A DNA stretch of 64,000 bases from Prochlorococcus sp. AG-363-O06 (GTDB taxonomy: Bacteria; Cyanobacteriota; Cyanobacteriia; PCC-6307; Cyanobiaceae), in contig QCFY01000005.1 in the NCBI GenBank assembly GCA_003280085.1, positions 1 to 64,000 of the forward strand, written 5' to 3'. Below the pieces are notes generated by a model. It was not told the DNA's origin, ran no database searches, and was given only the letters and a program-made list of their open reading frames with translations. Made by a program: the position numbers and the translations under genes. Positions 55,089 through 64,000 of the stretch are shown piece after piece. The stretch's first letter is position 1. Every line of letters starts with the position of its first letter.

Positions 55089-55970
55089 TTAGGTTTGAAG
55101 GCCTTTTAAAGTGGACTTACATTGATTTATATATGAACCGCCAAAGATGTTGGCGTGATTTAACAGGTGATAGAAGTTATAAATTTTCGTTCTTGTAGAT
55201 AGATCTGATGGGAGGGGCCAAATGCTTTCATAACCGTTATAGAAATCAGATGTAAAGCCCCCAAATAATTTTGTCATTGCTATATCTACCTCTCTATCTG
55301 CCCACCAAGCAGCTGGGTCGAGCAAAACTCCTTTCCCATCTTCTAAAACTGCGGCGTTCCCACTCCATAGATCGCCATGCACTAAGGATGGCTCAGGGAG
55401 ATGATTCGCTAGGCAATCACTTGCCCAAGCAATCGTTCGAGTTATTTCAGAGGCTGTTATTCCCCATTTCTTCCCATGCCTTAGTTGTGGAAGTAAACGA
55501 AGCTCTGTGAAGCAATTGCTCCAGCAAGACCTCCAACCTTTTATTTGCTCCCCAGAGCCTATAAATCCATTACTTCCCCAGCCAAAACTCTTTGGGTTAT
55601 CTTCTGTAGAAGCCTTATGTAATGCTGCGAGTCCCTTGCCTAGAGCAATTTGCTCACCTTGCTTTAGATTCAACCAAGGCATTACTAAGATAGAAGTATT
55701 TTCTATTTTTTCTAGTAGTAATGGGCTTGGGATTTTGATTAATTTGTTATTTGCAAATTTGTTAAGTGTTATTAGTCCTTTAGCCTCAAACTCAAGCATT
55801 GGAAAGTTCTCTAGAGAAGTAGTTTTTGCAAAGAATTGTCGACCGTTTTCTAATTCCAACTTCCAGGCATTATGTATACAGCCACCATTGACTGGAGTTG
55901 CTCTTTCAATGTATGAGTTTTTCAGAGGTCCTTCTTTACTTGCTAATGCCTTTTTAATTGAATTTCTCAT
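55089..55970 (-). CDS. Fructosamine kinase family protein
   Basis: The 293-aa protein resembles ketosamine-3-kinases, which phosphorylate sugar adducts on protein amino groups so that they break down. Evidence is VNGGCIHNAWKLELENGRQFFAKT in the N lobe and PSLVHGDLWSGNAAVLEDGKGVLLDPAAWW in the catalytic loop, in which His, Asp and Asn are present and the DP motif replaces DFG. It starts at ATG 55970 and is divergent from the CrtD-like gene. Confidence 0.87.
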   Translation of the reverse strand: MRNSIKKALASKEGPLKNSYIERATPVNGGCIHNAWKLELENGRQFFAKTTSLENFPMLEFEAKGLITLNKFANNKLIKIPSPLLLEKIENTSILVMPWLNLKQGEQIALGKGLAALHKASTEDNPKSFGWGSNGFIGSGEQIKGWRSCWSNCFTELRLLPQLRHGKKWGITASEITRTIAWASDCLANHLPEPSLVHGDLWSGNAAVLEDGKGVLLDPAAWWADREVDIAMTKLFGGFTSDFYNGYESIWPLPSDLSTRTKIYNFYHLLNHANIFGGSYINQCKSTLKGLQT

Positions 55971-56004
55971 TTAATTTGATTTTTGCTTTCCATAGCATGG
56001 CTCG

Positions 56005-57519
56005 ATGTCTGACAATTCGGTAATTGTTATTGGAGGGGGTGTCGCTGGTTTGACAGCAGCAGCACTTTTATCCAATGAAGGTGTGCCAGTAAAACTTTTT
56101 GAGTCGCATCATCAACTTGGAGGATGTGCGGGAACCTTTAGAAGAGGTCCTTATTTATTTGATGTTGGAGCGACTCAGGTTGCTGGTTTGGAGACAGGCG
56201 GGATTCATGAACGACTTTTTAGATATTTAAAATGTTCTATGCCTGCAGCAGAACTTCTTGACCCAGCCTGTTTAGTCGATCTTTGTGATGGCTCTAAGCC
56301 TATTCGGCTTTGGCATGATCCCCAAAGATGGCTTGAGGAGCGGCAGAGGCAATTCCCTGGGAGTGAATCTTTTTGGGCATTGTGCTCTGCCTTGCACAAA
56401 AGTAATTGGGTGTTTTCTGGAAGAGACCCTGTATTGCCTAGTAGAAGTTTTTGGGACTTCTTTCAATTACTAAAAGCTATTCGTTTCCAGAACATTGCTG
56501 CTGGGTTGTTAGTTCCATTTTCAATTTATGACCTTTTAAAGGTTTGCGGATGCAATACAGATAGTCGATTAAAGAAATTTTTGGATTTACAACTTCGTCT
56601 TTATTCTCAAGAGCCATCTGAAACGACTGCGGCTTTATATGGAGCCACTGTCCTACAAATGGCCCAGGCACCTTTAGGCCTTTGGCATATTTATGGTTCA
56701 ATGCAGAAAATTAGTGATGAGCTAGAACGATGTTGTAAGAGAAATGGCAGTAAAATCTTCTTAAAACATAAAGTCGTAGGACTTACTTTTGAACAAGATA
56801 AGAAAATAAACTGGACAGTAGATGTAATTGATCCCAATGGACTTGCTTTGCAGTTACCTGCATCAGATATTGTTTGTAGCTTGCCGCCTCAGAGTCTGCT
56901 CAAATTGATGAAATCAAAATCTAAATTGTCTGATCATTATCTAGAAACTATTAGAAGGTTGCCCAGACCAAGTAGTGCTGTTGTTTTTTATGGTGCTCTT
57001 CCTAAGAAGGCACTCCCTATCAAAAAATTCAGTCATTATCAATTAGCAACAAAAGATTTAGGGTCTTTATTCATTTCAATCAGTCAAGATGGTGACGGCC
57101 GTGCTCCATTAGGCAAGCTAACATTTATAGCCAGTGCATTTAGTCGTGGTGAGGAATGGTTTGAATTAGATAAAATTACTTATAAACAAAAAAAAGAGGA
57201 TATCTTATCTAAGATTATGGATAATTTACAACTAAGGCTAAATATATCAAGGTCCTCTTGGTTGCATACAGAACTTGCTACTCCTAAAAGTTTTGCTTAT
57301 TGGACTGGTCGTCCTTATGGGATAGTTGGGGGCTTGGGGCAACATCCATTGCGTTTTGGGCCATTCGGATTGTCTAGTAGAACACCTATTAAGGGCTTAT
57401 GGCTTTGTGGAGACTCTATTCATCCAGGTGAAGGAACTGCAGGCGTAAGTCAATCTTCTTTAATGGTAGTTAGACAGCTATTAGCTTCAAGAGGCTATCA
57501 CCTAAACATACCTAAATAA
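56005..57519 (+). CDS. Carotenoid desaturase/isomerase-like FAD oxidoreductase, CrtD type (putative)
   Basis: The 504-aa flavoprotein opens with VIVIGGGVAGLTAAALLSNEGVPVKLFESHHQLGGCAGTF, the FAD-binding fold of the phytoene-desaturase family, and closes with GLWLCGDSIHPGEGTAGVSQSSLM, the family's C-terminal flavin motif. It resembles the cyanobacterial C-3',4' desaturase CrtD group and also the CrtH/CRTISO isomerases. Because Prochlorococcus makes no myxoxanthophyll, the real substrate is unsure. It starts at ATG 56005, 34 nt after the divergent kinase start. Confidence 0.75.
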   Translation: MSDNSVIVIGGGVAGLTAAALLSNEGVPVKLFESHHQLGGCAGTFRRGPYLFDVGATQVAGLETGGIHERLFRYLKCSMPAAELLDPACLVDLCDGSKPIRLWHDPQRWLEERQRQFPGSESFWALCSALHKSNWVFSGRDPVLPSRSFWDFFQLLKAIRFQNIAAGLLVPFSIYDLLKVCGCNTDSRLKKFLDLQLRLYSQEPSETTAALYGATVLQMAQAPLGLWHIYGSMQKISDELERCCKRNGSKIFLKHKVVGLTFEQDKKINWTVDVIDPNGLALQLPASDIVCSLPPQSLLKLMKSKSKLSDHYLETIRRLPRPSSAVVFYGALPKKALPIKKFSHYQLATKDLGSLFISISQDGDGRAPLGKLTFIASAFSRGEEWFELDKITYKQKKEDILSKIMDNLQLRLNISRSSWLHTELATPKSFAYWTGRPYGIVGGLGQHPLRFGPFGLSSRTPIKGLWLCGDSIHPGEGTAGVSQSSLMVVRQLLASRGYHLNIPK

Positions 57520-57524
57520 GTCTT

Positions 57525-58418
57525 TTATTTTTCCATAAGATCTGAACGGGTTATTTGGGATTTTTCTAGTTCCTCCTTTAAAAGTAACCATTGATTATTC
57601 AAAATTATTTCTTCTAATTTATCAAGGCTTGCCCTGTAATAATTAAATGCCTTGAGTATTGCCTTGGTATTATTTACTGCCATGGCTGTTCCAAGTTCAG
57701 GGTTTCCGCCTCCAACTCTAGATGTATCTGAAAACCCACTAGAAGCAAGTTCTTTTGCAAGTTTTTTAATAGAAATATCTTTTTCACTATTTATTGTATT
57801 TATTAATGCGGCGCTTATAAATACTGGGAGATGAGAGATCAAAGCAACTGCTTCGTCATGGATTTTTGCATCAGTTGTCAACCATGTTGCTCCTAAAGAG
57901 ATTGCTAGTTGTTGAATTATGCCTAAGGCTTCTTGATCAAAATCATTTTCTGGTGTGGATACCCAAGGACGATTTCTAAATAAGCCTATTTGTCCTGCTT
58001 CAACTCCAATTTTGTTATTCCCTGCCATCGGATGGCTGCCTATAAAACGCGAATGAATCTCTCGCCAGATTTTCACGACAGGAGCTTTGACTGATCCAAC
58101 ATCAGTTACTACGGCATCTTTTGAAAATGCACTGATTAATTCATGACTTGGTTCCAATATCTTTTCTAATGGCAAAGCAATTATTATGAGGCCACATTTT
58201 TTAAGAATCCGAGGATCTGTACTGATTTCTTGAGCTAGGCCTCTTTCTTTTGCTCTCTTGGCTGTAGAGGCCTTATGGACCAATCCTTTTACTTGAAACC
58301 CAAGAGATTTCAATTCAAGGCTTATTGAACCTCCAATAAGCCCTAGGCCAACAACTCCTATAAATTCGGGAAGTATTTTGTGTTGCTTCATGTCTTTTGG
58401 GAATAGCTTTTTATTCAT
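57525..58418 (-). CDS. tyrA: Prephenate/arogenate dehydrogenase
   Basis: TyrA makes tyrosine or 4-hydroxyphenylpyruvate from prephenate or arogenate. The 297-aa protein has the dinucleotide-binding motif GVVGLGLIGGSISLELKSLG, VVTDVGSVKAPVVKIWRE, FIGSHPMAGNNKIGVEAG and DEAVALISHLPVFISAAL with the catalytic His. Cyanobacterial enzymes are mostly arogenate-specific. It starts at ATG 58418, with ATG 58391 also possible. Its 3' end faces the CrtD-like gene, separated by 5 nt. Confidence 0.93.
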   Translation of the reverse strand: MNKKLFPKDMKQHKILPEFIGVVGLGLIGGSISLELKSLGFQVKGLVHKASTAKRAKERGLAQEISTDPRILKKCGLIIIALPLEKILEPSHELISAFSKDAVVTDVGSVKAPVVKIWREIHSRFIGSHPMAGNNKIGVEAGQIGLFRNRPWVSTPENDFDQEALGIIQQLAISLGATWLTTDAKIHDEAVALISHLPVFISAALINTINSEKDISIKKLAKELASSGFSDTSRVGGGNPELGTAMAVNNTKAILKAFNYYRASLDKLEEIILNNQWLLLKEELEKSQITRSDLMEK

Positions 58419-58474
58419 CTTGGATTAATAATCAATATTTATAAATCAAAGTAGGTCTCATTTAGGCATTGCCA

Positions 58475-59929
58475 ATGCTTGAAGCTAAGGCTCATAAGCA
58501 AATAAAGCGATTTTTGCATCAGGCTTCTTCCCCCTGGCCGCACAACCTCACATTGAGTCGTTTAGTAGCTAGAAGCTTGCGTCGAAGAGATAACACCTTG
58601 GTGGAATTGGATTTTACTAGCCAAGACCATTGGTGGTTGGGGCTTTTGATCCCACTTTGCTTAGACACTTCCGGCGGAGTATTAGTCCTTTCTTCTAAAC
58701 AACGGCGCCATTTTTTACAGGTTGAGTTGCCAAAGGTAAAAGCCGGAGGGCTTAGCCTTCCTATCTGGGAAGAGCCCTTCCCACCATTAGGGAGTCAATT
58801 ATGGATATTGAACTTTCCAGAATTAATCAATGCTTACAAACAAGGTTTTCTTGCCTCAAGGCAATTGATAATTCCAGAGGCGGAGAAACTTGCGGACAAT
58901 TTAAGAGATGCAATGTCTATAACAATTGCAACTGAGGACTGGGAAAGATTAAGAAGAACATACCCTTCTATAGAGGCAGAGGTTGTTCAATTGCATGAGA
59001 AACTTAGTAGACGATTATTTGCTCATGCTTCTAGAAAGGATGCACTTGTCAAGCTTGATGGTAGTGAGGTGTTGGCTCTTAAAGATCTCATAGGAGTCTT
59101 TAAAGAATCTCCTTATCCATGGCCAGAGCTTTCACATATTCATAGTAAAGACTGGGTTAGTTGGGCCAAGTTGGATCATAGGTTGTTGTCATGGTCATGG
59201 CATTTGCAACCTTTAGATCCATTTAATCAGTTGAAGTTGATTCTTTCTGATAAACAACCAAGCCTTTTGCTTACTAAATCTCTTGAGAACTATTCTTTAA
59301 TATCTCAGTGGAACTCTAAAGTTCTAAATAATAAAGTAAAAGTTAAATTAGGAACTCCCATTCTTCAAGAGCCAATTTCTTTATTTGTCCCGTATAGGCA
59401 GCCATTGCCTAATACAGAAACCTTTTCTTTGCATCTTCTTGACCTGAGTAGAAGATTAATTTTGGGTCAAGCTGGGCTAACAATGATCTTATTGGATGAT
59501 GATGAGTTAAGGACAAAACTCACTGCTCAGCTTGCTGCTGAATATGGACTCAGAGTTGTTCATGAAGCTACCGCGCCAGAAATAAATGGTGTCATTTGCT
59601 GTCGATTTTCATGGTGGATTGAGCATCAAGCTCAATTGCCTTTGCCTGATCAATTGATAATTGCCTTGTTGCCTTTAAAGAGTTTGGAAAATCCTTTGAC
59701 TTCGGCAAGGGTTGAATTAATGAAGCGTCAGGGACATGATTGGTTTCGAGAGCTACTTTTGCCAGAAGCTCTTAATATCCTTCAGCAATCTTTAAACCCA
59801 ATCAGAGCTAGCTCAGGTGCTCCAAGAGTTGCGATCTTGGATGGACGAATAAGAGCAAGAAGTTGGGGCCAGGAAGTATTGCGTACACTTGAACCATGGA
59901 CACCTATTACTCGTCTTTTGCCAAATTAG
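58475..59929 (+). CDS. DinG-like helicase homologue lacking the ATPase motifs
   Basis: The 484-aa protein aligns by eye with DinG-type superfamily 2 helicases. The C-terminal segment LLPEALNILQQSLNPIRASSGAPRVAILDGRIRARSWGQEVLRTL matches their motif VI region and end. The expected Walker A is absent, where LVELDFTSQDHWWLGLLIP is found, and the DEAH box is replaced by PEAE (residues about 134-137). It should therefore not hydrolyse ATP like a helicase. It starts at ATG 58475; a TTG at 58469 would add two residues. It is upstream of the DUF2839-like gene. Confidence 0.7.
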   Translation: MLEAKAHKQIKRFLHQASSPWPHNLTLSRLVARSLRRRDNTLVELDFTSQDHWWLGLLIPLCLDTSGGVLVLSSKQRRHFLQVELPKVKAGGLSLPIWEEPFPPLGSQLWILNFPELINAYKQGFLASRQLIIPEAEKLADNLRDAMSITIATEDWERLRRTYPSIEAEVVQLHEKLSRRLFAHASRKDALVKLDGSEVLALKDLIGVFKESPYPWPELSHIHSKDWVSWAKLDHRLLSWSWHLQPLDPFNQLKLILSDKQPSLLLTKSLENYSLISQWNSKVLNNKVKVKLGTPILQEPISLFVPYRQPLPNTETFSLHLLDLSRRLILGQAGLTMILLDDDELRTKLTAQLAAEYGLRVVHEATAPEINGVICCRFSWWIEHQAQLPLPDQLIIALLPLKSLENPLTSARVELMKRQGHDWFRELLLPEALNILQQSLNPIRASSGAPRVAILDGRIRARSWGQEVLRTLEPWTPITRLLPN

Positions 59930-59971
59930 ATTTTATTCTTTTTCTCTGAAAACAAATTAAGGATTCCACCA

Positions 59972-60211
59972 ATGGGAGAAGCTCGTCGTCGTGCAAGTCA
60001 AGGGTTGCCACCTCGCAAACAAAAGATTGACAAGGATCAATCACCACGAATTGTGCCTTGGCTTCCTATTACACAGAATCAAAAGGAACAGTTTTATTCG
60101 ATTACGAAGCTTGGGGCTTGGGTTGGCATTGGGGTTTCTGTTGTGGCATGGATTGTAGTTCGGCTCATTGGGCCTGCTGCAGGTTGGTGGACTCCTGCGG
60201 ATATGGCTTAG
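59972..60211 (+). CDS. Small membrane protein, DUF2839-like
   Basis: The 79-aa protein starts at ATG 59972 with MGEARRRASQGLPPRKQ, a basic start typical of the cyanobacterial DUF2839 family. It has one C-terminal membrane helix (AWVGIGVSVVAWIVVRLIGPAAGWW). The function is unknown. The gene follows the DinG-like gene by 42 nt and converges with recA. Confidence 0.75.
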   Translation: MGEARRRASQGLPPRKQKIDKDQSPRIVPWLPITQNQKEQFYSITKLGAWVGIGVSVVAWIVVRLIGPAAGWWTPADMA

Positions 60212-60300
60212 AAAGGTTATTCAAAATTCTAATTAGTTTTAAATTGACTTTAAGTATTGATTATTATCTGGCAGATCTACTTTTGAAAGGGAAATAAGTT

Positions 60301-61431
60301 TTAAGCTGCTTCTGAGGATGAATTTATAGTTGATTTTGACTTGATAGTTGCTGCTATTGGTCGCATTGAATTTGAACTTACTTCTGATCCTTCAGTTAGT
60401 TTTTTCCGAACTAATACTTCAATCTTTTCTTTTGCTTTGTTATTTTGCTCAAGCCAGGTAATTGTGTTGTCACGACCTTGACCAATATTATCTCCTTCAT
60501 AGCTATACCAAGCACCTTTACGTGTTACTACATTTGTTTCTTCGGCAAGATCAAGTAAGCATCCCAAGCTACTGATACCTTTACCAAAAAGGATGTCGAA
60601 TTCGGCTATACGGAAAGGTGGAGCAACTTTATTTTTTGCTACTTTCACTTTTGCTCGAATCCCATATTCCTCAGTACCTCTTTTGAGAGTTTGAATTCGC
60701 CGAATATCTAGTCTTACAGATGCATAGAACTTGAGAGCATTGCCACCTGTCGTTGTTTCGGGATTGCCATACATCACGCCAATTTTTAGCCGTAATTGGT
60801 TGAGAAAAATGACGGTACAACCAGATTTACCAATGTTGCCAGTGATTTTTCTCATGGCTTGACTCATTAGACGAGCCTGGCTACCAACTGCTAGATCCCC
60901 CATTTCTCCTTCTATTTCAGCTCTAGGAGTGAGGGCTGCTACGGAGTCCACAACTACCAGGTCAACCGCTGCTGATCGTACGAGTTGATCGACGATTTCT
61001 AATGCCATTTCGCCTGTGTCTGGTTGAGAGACAAGAAGATTCTCAACATCAACTCCAAGAGAAGCTGCGTAAACGGGATCAAGTGCATGTTCTGCATCTA
61101 CAAATGCAGCAACTCCTCCATTTTTTTGAACTTCTGCGATTGCATGCAAAGTGAGTGTTGTCTTGCCAGAACTCTCTGGCCCGTAGACCTCTACAACTCT
61201 GCCTTTTGGATAGCCACCACCAAGAGCTAGATCGAGGGTAAGTGCTCCGGTAGATATCGTTTCTACACGCATTCTTGAAGCATCACCTAAACGCATAATT
61301 GAGCCCTTGCCAAAATTACGCTCTATTTGACTCAGTACTAGGTTAAGAGCTTTGTCTTTTTCTCCAGGCCGATTGGCGGCTTGAGAAGATGCCGTGTTGG
61401 AAGCCAAGATTGCTTTTTCGTCAGTTGCCAT
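60301..61431 (-). CDS. recA: Recombinase RecA
   Basis: RecA forms filaments on single-stranded DNA for homologous recombination and the SOS response. The 376-aa protein contains the Walker [49 protein letters not shown] and the loop 2 region [17 protein letters not shown]. It starts at ATG 61431. The ending has a polar Ser-rich tail. No LexA-type box was recognised in the upstream gap. Confidence 0.98.
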   Translation of the reverse strand: MATDEKAILASNTASSQAANRPGEKDKALNLVLSQIERNFGKGSIMRLGDASRMRVETISTGALTLDLALGGGYPKGRVVEVYGPESSGKTTLTLHAIAEVQKNGGVAAFVDAEHALDPVYAASLGVDVENLLVSQPDTGEMALEIVDQLVRSAAVDLVVVDSVAALTPRAEIEGEMGDLAVGSQARLMSQAMRKITGNIGKSGCTVIFLNQLRLKIGVMYGNPETTTGGNALKFYASVRLDIRRIQTLKRGTEEYGIRAKVKVAKNKVAPPFRIAEFDILFGKGISSLGCLLDLAEETNVVTRKGAWYSYEGDNIGQGRDNTITWLEQNNKAKEKIEVLVRKKLTEGSEVSSNSMRPIAATIKSKSTINSSSEAA

Positions 61432-61578
61432 AGCTGGGTTTCAGTAAAGGTTTTTAGAGTTGTTGCTATTCGGCTTTGGCCGCTGTGAAAGTTTTTTCAG
61501 CGGCCTTTCTGCCTCGATATCAGAGCCAGCGCCTTTCAATCGGCGAGCTATTGAGTAGTACAGGCGTACGCTAGCGAA

Positions 61579-62355
61579 TTAAGGCCAGCTCGCCAAGGGG
61601 GTCGCAAGAGTTTCTGGTTTTAGAAGATGAATGCCCTTTGGGAGGTCTTTTTGGTCATTGGGTTTGAGGTATCCCCAGTTAGCTAAATAGCAAGAAATAG
61701 TATTTAGCCTTCGATCGGCAATGACTGTTTCAAGTGTGGCGCGCCTATCTTCAACAAAGCCTTTGATATCAAAATGCCTTTTTAAATTTAGTAAAACCTC
61801 AGGTTTGGTTCCTGCTTCGTGTCCGTAAATTCTTTTGGGTGTGAGTTGAAAGCAATTTAGTATTTCTTTGGTAAAAGATAATCCCTTGGTAGTTACAACT
61901 GCCCATTCACAACCTTCGTTGTCTAGTTGATTTAATCGTTTGATTACCCCTGGGAATGGCTTGTGAAGATGCAGCCACTCGTCTTTGTTTTTGGTTATGA
62001 ATTTTCTTCGAACATTTTCTAGTGCACTTTGTAATTGATTTGGCTTCCAATTCCTTACATTAAGAGCTTGAGTGCAATTTGCCTGATAGGAATCGGAGAA
62101 GAAAGTAGCTCCGTTTTGACTCAGAGGGCTATTAGGGCGAATGATTTCCGCGGCTAAAAGGACCATTTCCCAGCCATGATGTACCCAAGGTCGTAGACGC
62201 CTAAAGGCTTCTGGGGGTTGATTGGGTAAGGCCCTGGAATCATATTCTGCATTTAATACTTCAGTGCATGCGTTACGAGCACTCAACCAGTATTCGGGCA
62301 TCCCATCGACAATGACTCCGTCAAAGTCAAAAATCAAAAGCGGCTTAGATTTCAC
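61579..62355 (-). CDS. HAD-superfamily hydrolase
   Basis: The 258-aa protein has the HAD motif I IFDFDGVIVDGMPEYW with the nucleophile Asp, motif II in WAVVTTKGLSF, and a motif III/IV region with AGTKPEVLLNLK and VEDRRATLE. Such enzymes dephosphorylate small molecules; phosphoglycolate phosphatase-like members are close. The insert between motifs is long. It starts at GTG 62355 and sits between recA and tRNA-Gln on the same strand. The substrate is unknown. Confidence 0.82.
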   Translation of the reverse strand: MKSKPLLIFDFDGVIVDGMPEYWLSARNACTEVLNAEYDSRALPNQPPEAFRRLRPWVHHGWEMVLLAAEIIRPNSPLSQNGATFFSDSYQANCTQALNVRNWKPNQLQSALENVRRKFITKNKDEWLHLHKPFPGVIKRLNQLDNEGCEWAVVTTKGLSFTKEILNCFQLTPKRIYGHEAGTKPEVLLNLKRHFDIKGFVEDRRATLETVIADRRLNTISCYLANWGYLKPNDQKDLPKGIHLLKPETLATPLASWP

Positions 62356-62371
62356 TCAGCACCTGGAAAAA

Positions 62372-62443
62372 CTGGGCCGCTAGGATTCGAACCTAGGAAT
62401 GTCGGGACCAAAACCCGATGCCTTACCACTTGGCGACGGCCCA
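62372..62443 (-). tRNA. tRNA-Gln (TTG anticodon)
   Basis: On the minus strand, the 72-nt sequence has acceptor TGGGCCG pairing with CGGCCCA, anticodon arm CGGGTTTTGGTCCCG with anticodon TTG, and T arm with GGTTCGAATCC. The U1-A72 weak pair is typical of glutamine tRNA. Confidence 0.95.
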
Positions 62444-62684
62444 ATGAATCAGATCTTCACCTGAGCTTAGGTGAGTGAAATTATCTCCAAATAATTGCAT
62501 AAAGCGGAATGATTTCCACAATTTCATGATTTCCTGATTGCTCTTGAAATGGGCAAAACCCATTTTCAATAGGGGTTTATATATTTTAGCTCTTCGATAT
62601 ATCAATTTTTAAATGCTCATATTTATTCTCTGAAGAGCTTATGTCTCTGGCAGTGAGCATGCCATGAGCAAAAATGAGTTTTAC

Positions 62685-63725
62685 TTAGTTTTTCCGATAT
62701 TTTCGATCCAACCAAGGCTGAATTAATTGCTTCGCTTGGGCGACAGCTTGACTCCAGCCCTCTGGCCAATCTCTAAGACTGACTTCTCTATTTTGGGCTT
62801 CAATTAAAAAAGGTTGAATTAACATTCTTGCCATCCCACCAAAAGCAATTCCTTGGGGCCCATCTTCTTTGGCAACATATTCAATTGTTTTCGCATTTGT
62901 TCCTCCTGCGAGTTGAATTGGTCCTGGGGGGGCTATAGGGTGAATTTTTTGCCATAGAGAGACGCAAAGTTTGGAGCTGCTCCCTCCTAAATCGCCACTC
63001 ATGGGACGCCCATCAAGTTGCCATAAAGGCTTTTGATCATATTTCTGCAAACATTCATATCTAAGCCAAAGTTCTTTTGCTAGCTCCTCGGGACTAATTT
63101 TTTTTCCTTCAGGCCCACAGCTGACTCCGATTCGATGTAATGGCACTTTTGCTTTCGCAAGCTCTGAGATTGTTGATTCAAAACTTTTGCTCCTTCCAGG
63201 AGCTGTATGGATTTCTACTGCATCAGGTTGAATCTCTTTGATTAGAAGCCCATAGTCCTTAGGAGAGAGATGCTTGTCTTCTTCCAAAATTAGTCCTATT
63301 GGACAAACCGGTAAACATCTTCCACAGCCATAACAAAGTGATTCATTTATTCCATTCTCTTGGATTGCTTTTGTAGGGCAAATTCTTTGACAAGGTCTAG
63401 GACAATCTGCTGGGCAGAGCCTTGAGTTAAAAGTAGCTTTCCGGAAATGTATATCTCTACCATCGCTCAAACTAACCATCAGCCAAGGACGAACCCCTTT
63501 TCGTGATTGCACCCAGTCCAATCCGATTCGAGCGGCATTTACTACAGCAATATCTGCTGCTACATCAATACAATGAACTCCGGCAGCTGAAAATACTGCA
63601 CATAAATCTGATATAGAAGGAAGGTCTTGATTGCTAGCTCCACAAATTAATTTTACCCAAGATCCTTCTGTTAATGCAGCTTCTCCATTTTGAAAGCTTT
63701 GTGCATTGATGCTTGATGAGTGCAA
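62685..63725 (-). CDS. ldpA: Light-dependent period protein LdpA (iron-sulfur)
   Basis: LdpA is the iron-sulfur protein that links the redox state of photosynthetic cells to the circadian clock. The 346-aa protein has a ferredoxin-like cluster region with CPADCPRPCQRICPTKAI and CYGCGRCLPVCPIGLI, two 4Fe-4S sites. It is followed by the family's C-terminal domain with LAGGTNAKTIEYVAKEDGPQGIAFGGMARML. It starts at TTG 63725 with only 3 nt after the ndhN stop, in agreement with translational coupling. ATG starts in the conserved region are absent. Confidence 0.9.
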   Translation of the reverse strand: MHSSSINAQSFQNGEAALTEGSWVKLICGASNQDLPSISDLCAVFSAAGVHCIDVAADIAVVNAARIGLDWVQSRKGVRPWLMVSLSDGRDIHFRKATFNSRLCPADCPRPCQRICPTKAIQENGINESLCYGCGRCLPVCPIGLILEEDKHLSPKDYGLLIKEIQPDAVEIHTAPGRSKSFESTISELAKAKVPLHRIGVSCGPEGKKISPEELAKELWLRYECLQKYDQKPLWQLDGRPMSGDLGGSSSKLCVSLWQKIHPIAPPGPIQLAGGTNAKTIEYVAKEDGPQGIAFGGMARMLIQPFLIEAQNREVSLRDWPEGWSQAVAQAKQLIQPWLDRKYRKN

Positions 63726-63728
63726 AAT

Positions 63729-64000
63729 CTAAATTTCAAGTAGTAATTTCATTGGTTGCCATTTAAGTTTCCTAGAACCACCCATTTCAACCACAATTTT
63801 TAGGCGTTGTTCGCGCTTGCAGAGATCAATTAGACCAAGAAGCTCAGTCCTGGACAATACTTGCCCTTCTATTAGCCATAAAACTAATGGTTGCGATTCG
63901 GCAAGGAATTCATTTAACTGTGGGATTACATTTTGGACTTCTCCTACAGCACCATTCCTGCCAATTGATTGATGGCCAAGGTGCGGAGGTCTTACCCCAT
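63729..64000 (-). CDS. ndhN: NAD(P)H-quinone oxidoreductase subunit N, partial (3' part)
   Basis: A frame open to the window edge ends at TAG 63729-63731 on the minus strand. Its about 90 visible residues include [39 protein letters not shown] and [19 protein letters not shown], which match NdhN, a peripheral subunit of thylakoid NDH-1. The N-terminal part is outside the window. It directly precedes ldpA, an order that supports the naming. Confidence 0.85.
   Translation of the reverse strand, partial: GVRPPHLGHQSIGRNGAVGEVQNVIPQLNEFLAESQPLVLWLIEGQVLSRTELLGLIDLCKREQRLKIVVEMGGSRKLKWQPMKLLLEI

Overview
The window looks like core chromosome of a low-GC marine picocyanobacterium, most likely a low-light Prochlorococcus. 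The evidence is the gene set: psaD, the heme oxygenase/pebA/pebB bilin cluster, ndhS and ndhN, ldpA, a CAAD thylakoid protein, the cyanobacterial panC-cmk fusion and the cyanobacterial-type glutamate-cysteine ligase. Genes are very compact, the sequence is AT-rich, and conserved small genes of unknown function are frequent. The species call is inference; no 16S rRNA gene is present.

Layout. 1-4.6 kb: manC, rimM, ndhS, rnc, rnpB, tRNA-Arg(CCT) and two small unknown genes. 4.7-18.7 kb: carbon and surface metabolism (glycogen phosphorylase, a CPA2 antiporter, an alpha/beta hydrolase, an aldose-epimerase-like protein, glcE, a DUF1537 kinase, glcF, icd, a GT2 glycosyltransferase facing a GtrA-YdjC fusion). 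18.9-26 kb: heme oxygenase, pebA, pebB, a small phosphatase, panC-cmk, purM and an unknown protein.

26.1-33.4 kb is the accessory part. It holds small Cys-rich proteins, a serine recombinase preceded by a 34-bp perfect palindrome and two related half-palindromes, a translationally coupled pair of small genes, a broken M10-type metalloprotease, a ThDP-dependent enzyme facing a GT61-type glycosyltransferase, and gene fragments. It ends at tRNA-Cys(GCA), whose 3' end faces the island. This is the best candidate for a mobile or recombining segment.

33.4-49 kb returns to core: a lipid-A-disaccharide-synthase-related protein, an RNase D-like exonuclease, a complex C assembly protein, an amidase-like protein, hemF, then mrp-rodA-histidine kinase, psaD, and a tight trpE-gshA-ppc-GNAT operon, ending at tRNA-Arg(CCG). 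49-64 kb: recF (apparently with a non-standard start), speD, larE-like, a tandem-duplicated CobA/BtuR protein, a MoeB-rhodanese/JAMM pair, the CAAD protein, a fructosamine kinase, a CrtD-like desaturase, tyrA, a DinG-like protein that lost its helicase motifs, recA, a HAD hydrolase, tRNA-Gln(TTG), ldpA and the 3' part of ndhN.

Working together: heme oxygenase, PebA and PebB form the heme to phycoerythrobilin route. GlcE and GlcF are two of the three glycolate dehydrogenase subunits; GlcD is not in the window. Mrp, RodA and a sensor kinase are joined by overlapping reading frames. No CRISPR array or rRNA operon was seen, and no intact transposase.
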